8,412 nt of DNA from JADJPL01 sp964607915 (GTDB taxonomy: Bacteria; Bacteroidota; Bacteroidia; Chitinophagales; Saprospiraceae), in assembly GCA_964607915.1 (NCBI GenBank), contig CAZSMU010000156.1, positions 1 through 8,412 of the forward strand. Direction: 5' to 3'. The number at the start of each line of letters is the position of its first letter. Positions within the stretch are counted from its first letter, which is position 1. A program made the translations under genes and the position numbers. Below, piece after piece: positions 6,470 through 8,412 of the stretch. The notes beneath the pieces were generated by a model. It did not search any database, was not told where the DNA came from, and saw nothing but the letters and a program-made list of their open reading frames with translations.

Positions 6470-6706
6470 CTATGCCTTTTGTGCCTCTAAAAAAGCAACG
6501 GCATCGCCTACGGTCTGGATTTTTTCTGCTTGTTCATCGGGAATAGCTACCCCGAATTCTTTTTCGAACTCCATAATCAACTCGACCGTATCCAGGGAAT
6601 CTGCACCGAGATCGCTTGTGAAGCTGGACTCCAAACTTACTTCGTCAGCGGCGACTCCGAGCTTCTCAACGATGATTTTGGTTACTCTTTCTTGAATGCT
6701 TGACAT
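6470..6706 (-). CDS. acpP: Acyl carrier protein
   Basis: This small acidic carrier holds growing acyl chains on a 4'-phosphopantetheine arm and hands them to FabF and the other type II fatty acid synthesis enzymes. The 78 aa match the usual length. The DSL motif is in GADSLDTVELIMEFEKEFG (34-52), with Ser37 as the attachment site, followed by IPDEQAEKIQTVGDAVAFLE (55-74), helix four of the fold. The ATG at 6706 gives MSSIQERVTKIIVEKLGV, a standard start. A good promoter lies 35-66 bases upstream. fabF follows on the same strand after a hairpin, which could let acpP be made in excess over fabF, as the pathway needs. Confidence 0.98.
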   Translation of the reverse strand: MSSIQERVTKIIVEKLGVAADEVSLESSFTSDLGADSLDTVELIMEFEKEFGVAIPDEQAEKIQTVGDAVAFLEAQKA

Positions 6707-6740
6707 GATAGTGTATGCTTTTTTGGTGGAAAAATCCCTG

Positions 6741-6772
6741 CAAATTAAAGTAGAACTACCCTGATAAACAAA
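6741..6772 (-). promoter_or_regulatory. acpP promoter
   Basis: On the minus strand TTTG (6769-6772) is followed after 20 bases by TTAATTTG (6741-6748). This differs from the Bacteroidota primary sigma consensus (TTTG, 19-23 bases, TAnnTTTG) at one fixed position. Transcription would start about 28 bases before the acpP ATG. Confidence 0.7.
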
Positions 6773-6831
6773 GATTTTCCTTTTTTTTTAAAAAGCCTCG
6801 AACGGCGGATACCTCAATATTAAAGGGCTCC

Positions 6832-6860
6832 GGCCTTTTTGGCCTCTCGAGGGCCCCTCG
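6832..6860. repeat. GC-rich dyads, partial echo of the repeat's first hairpin
   Basis: Read on the minus strand, bases 6850-6832 (TCGAGAGGCCAAAAAGGCC) nearly match the first 20 bases or so of repeat copy B (TCGAGGGGCCAAAAAAGGCC). GGCC-TTTTT-GGCC (6832-6844) can form a hairpin, and CGAGGG-C-CCCTCG (6848-6860) is a perfect 13-bp palindrome. It may be a partial tandem duplication of the element's 5' end. Confidence 0.5.
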
Positions 6861-6871
6861 CAACCAGTCTT

Positions 6872-6965
6872 TCCACACGAAGACTTTTTGAGGGAGTCTA
6901 ACGAAACTATATGACTAAAAAAGGCACAGTATGGGCGAAAAAGGGCCTTTTTTGGCCCCTCGATG
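6872..6965 (-). repeat. Structured intergenic repeat, copy B
   Basis: This is the inverted partner of the element at 4-97, about 85% identical over some 95 aligned columns. On the minus strand it shows the same layout. GGGCC / GGCCC (plus-strand 6954-6958 and 6943-6947) is followed by five T. The long-range helix is CCATAC / GTGTGG (6929-6934, 6873-6878), and the apical hairpin is degenerate. The first hairpin plus T5 resembles a short terminator on the minus strand. GTATGG here pairs through one G-U where copy A has G-C. It points toward acpP but ends about 100 bases before the acpP promoter, so it is not part of the acpP leader. Confidence 0.85.
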
Positions 6966-7032
6966 TGCCCGCTGGCAACAGATCTGAAATTTGCATACTC
7001 CGGATACTTCTTATTATTTTGCAAATAATTAT

Positions 7033-7045
7033 TGTAAAAATTACA
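7033..7045. promoter_or_regulatory. TGTAA-AAA-TTACA palindrome upstream of pyk
   Basis: The arms TGTAA and TTACA are perfect around three A. It lies just upstream of the candidate -33 TTG (7051-7053), a fitting place for an operator. The 11-base core recurs at 721-731 upstream of proB. Confidence 0.35.
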
Positions 7046-7050
7046 CTTAG

Positions 7051-7084
7051 TTGGCATAGGCGACGCGTCCTCGTCGTATATTTA
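7051..7084 (+). promoter_or_regulatory. Candidate pyk promoter
   Basis: TTG (7051-7053), a 23-base spacer and TATATTTA (7077-7084) approach the Bacteroidota consensus TTG-N17-23-TAnnTTTG, with the final G replaced by A. It would give a leader of about 40 bases before the pyk ATG. Confidence 0.5.
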
Positions 7085-7131
7085 CGCTTTTAAAGCTGCA
7101 GTTGACTATCGCATCACTCTGAAATCGCTCT

Positions 7132-8412
7132 ATGAATCTCCTGAATCACTCCAAAAAGACCAAAATCGTAGCCACGGTAGGCCCTGCGTCGAATAGTTAC
7201 GATACCCTGCTCGCCCTTGTAAAAGCCGGGGTCAATGTGTTCCGCCTGAATTTTTCCCACGGCACGCACGAAGACCACCTCGCGGTCATCAACCACATCG
7301 TATATATTAATGAGAAATACGGTGTGCACATCGGTATCCTCGCCGATTTGCAGGGCCCCAAGTTGCGCGTCGGAGAGATTGCCAACAATGCCCTCGAACT
7401 AAAGACTGACGATGTCGTCACTTTTGTCAATGAGAAGTGCGTCGGCACCATGGAGAAGATCTACATGAGCTACGAATCGTTCGCCACTGACGTTCGCCCC
7501 GGCGAAACGATTTTGGTGGACGATGGCAAGCTGGTATTTGAAGTCCTCGACACCAACCGGGTGGATACCGTGCGCCTGCGAGTCGTACACGGCGGCGTGC
7601 TGTCCTCGCGCAAAGGGGTGAATTTGCCCAATACCAAAACTTCCCTGCCCTGTCTCACCGAAAAAGACCTGGCCGACCTGGATTTCATCCTGACCCAGCC
7701 CGTCAACTGGATTGCCCTGTCGTTCGTGCGCTCATCGAAGGATGTCAAAATGCTGCGCCAGCTCATCGAAGAGCGCAACCACCCGGCCAAGATCATCGCC
7801 AAGATAGAAAAGCCAGAGGCGGTAGAGAAAATAGACAAAATCATCAAAGCCTCCAACGGCATTATGGTGGCCCGGGGCGACCTGGGTATCGAAATGCCCA
7901 TCGAAAAAATCCCGGTGATCCAAAAGCAGATCGTGCGAAAATGCCTTCAACGGGCGAGGCCGGTGATTGTGGCCACCCAGATGATGGACAGCATGATCAT
8001 CAACCCCTCGCCTACCCGTGCGGAGGCGACGGACGTGGCCAACGCAGTACTGGATGGCGCCGATGCCGTCATGCTCAGCGGTGAAACGGCCTCGGGCAAG
8101 TTCCCGATCCGGGTGGTAGAAGCTATGTCGCGCATTATCCTGGAAACGGAAAAATGTGCACTTGCCACCTACGATCGCCCTTCCCCCTCCCCGAATTCCC
8201 GGACGTTCCTCTCGGACGCCATCTGCTTCAACGCTGCCAAAACTGCGGAAGACGTTCATGCCAAAGCCATTGTAGGCATGACGAGCTCGGGCTATACGGC
8301 TTTCAAAGTGTCCAGTTACCGCCCCCGCAACGATATCCAGATCTATATCTTCTCCGACCGGATACACATGCTGTCCACCCTCAACCTGGTTTGGGGCGTG
8401 CGCTGTCTGTAC
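7132..8412 (+). CDS. pyk: Pyruvate kinase (3' end outside window)
   Basis: The product converts phosphoenolpyruvate and ADP to pyruvate and ATP, the last step of glycolysis. All 427 visible codons are open, and the gene leaves the window without a stop; a full enzyme is usually about 470-480 aa. Motifs in order are KTKIVATVGPAS (9-20), FRLNFSHG (37-44) with Arg38, Asn40 and Ser42, LADLQGPKLRVG (70-81), the B domain (about 75-170), IIAKIEKPEA (221-230) with catalytic Lys224 and metal ligand Glu226, MVARGDLGIE (245-254) with Asp250, ATQMMDSM (281-288), and TRAEATDVANAVLDGADAVM (295-314). The C-terminal domain starts near residue 345. Lys77, at the position of rabbit Glu117, predicts activity without K+. 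The ATG at 7132 matches the usual N-terminus. It is divergent from acpP. Confidence 0.97.
   Translation, partial: MNLLNHSKKTKIVATVGPASNSYDTLLALVKAGVNVFRLNFSHGTHEDHLAVINHIVYINEKYGVHIGILADLQGPKLRVGEIANNALELKTDDVVTFVNEKCVGTMEKIYMSYESFATDVRPGETILVDDGKLVFEVLDTNRVDTVRLRVVHGGVLSSRKGVNLPNTKTSLPCLTEKDLADLDFILTQPVNWIALSFVRSSKDVKMLRQLIEERNHPAKIIAKIEKPEAVEKIDKIIKASNGIMVARGDLGIEMPIEKIPVIQKQIVRKCLQRARPVIVATQMMDSMIINPSPTRAEATDVANAVLDGADAVMLSGETASGKFPIRVVEAMSRIILETEKCALATYDRPSPSPNSRTFLSDAICFNAAKTAEDVHAKAIVGMTSSGYTAFKVSSYRPRNDIQIYIFSDRIHMLSTLNLVWGVRCLY

Larger units (their letters stand above)
6707..7131. promoter_or_regulatory. Divergent acpP-pyk intergenic region
   Basis: This 425-base gap holds the acpP promoter (6741-6772), GC-rich dyads (6832-6860), repeat copy B (6872-6965), and a palindrome (7033-7045) next to the candidate pyk promoter (7051-7084). 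The repeat sits between the two promoters and touches neither. Open frames across it on both strands look non-coding. Confidence 0.7.

Noticed and set aside
6788..7057. 89-codon minus-strand open frame across repeat copy B
   Set aside because: The copy A counterpart is broken by frameshifts, most substitutions would change amino acids, and the frame runs over the pyk control region. It looks like a chance frame in a non-coding repeat.
6911..7093. 60-codon plus-strand open frame
   Set aside because: It overlaps repeat copy B and the pyk promoter, and shows no family pattern.
7732..8367. 211-codon minus-strand frame opposite pyk
   Set aside because: It is antisense to a well-conserved pyruvate kinase; the His- and Gly-rich composition is typical of a shadow frame.
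1..8412. CRISPR arrays, tRNA or rRNA genes, insertion sequences
   Set aside because: No regularly spaced repeats, cloverleaf, rRNA segment or transposase was seen; the only repeat is the inverted 94-base element and its partial echo.

Overview
The window looks like a piece of a Bacteroidota chromosome with fairly GC-rich genes and AT-rich gaps. Three things suggest this: the acpP-fabF-rnc gene run typical of that phylum, a near-consensus Bacteroidota promoter (TTTG, 20 bases, TTAATTTG) in front of acpP, and the absence of clear Shine-Dalgarno sites. A lineage such as the Saprospiria or Chitinophagia is possible, but that is a guess.

Layout, left to right. Bases 1-164 hold a structured intergenic repeat (copy A). 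A minus-strand stand-alone CoxG/SRPBCC-type gene follows (165-614). A 317-base divergent gap contains two palindromes. proB and proA lie on the plus strand, overlap by 26 bases, and make the first two steps of proline synthesis from glutamate. Facing them only 12 bases away is the end of a minus-strand block read from right to left: acpP, fabF, rnc, and a 301-aa protein that resembles the C-terminal part of SWIM zinc-finger proteins but has no zinc finger. AcpP and FabF serve fatty acid chain elongation, and RNase III serves RNA processing. A perfect 13-bp hairpin with a U-rich tail separates acpP from fabF. To the right, a 425-base divergent gap holds the acpP promoter, a second and inverted copy (B) of the repeat, and a candidate pyk promoter. 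The pyruvate kinase gene then runs off the right edge, with 427 codons visible and no stop.

The core genes are ordinary housekeeping genes. The least explained signal is the roughly 94-base repeat, present twice in opposite orientation, about 85% identical, at the two ends of the proBA/acpP block. Four differences between the copies fall inside predicted stems as C/T changes that keep pairing as G-U in one strand only. One further stem difference breaks a pair. This pattern hints at a structured RNA rather than a plain DNA repeat. Other points to check are the SWIM-less protein, the TTG start of rnc, the acpP/fabF hairpin, the 12-bp-arm dyad ahead of proB, and several residue changes in enzyme active sites.
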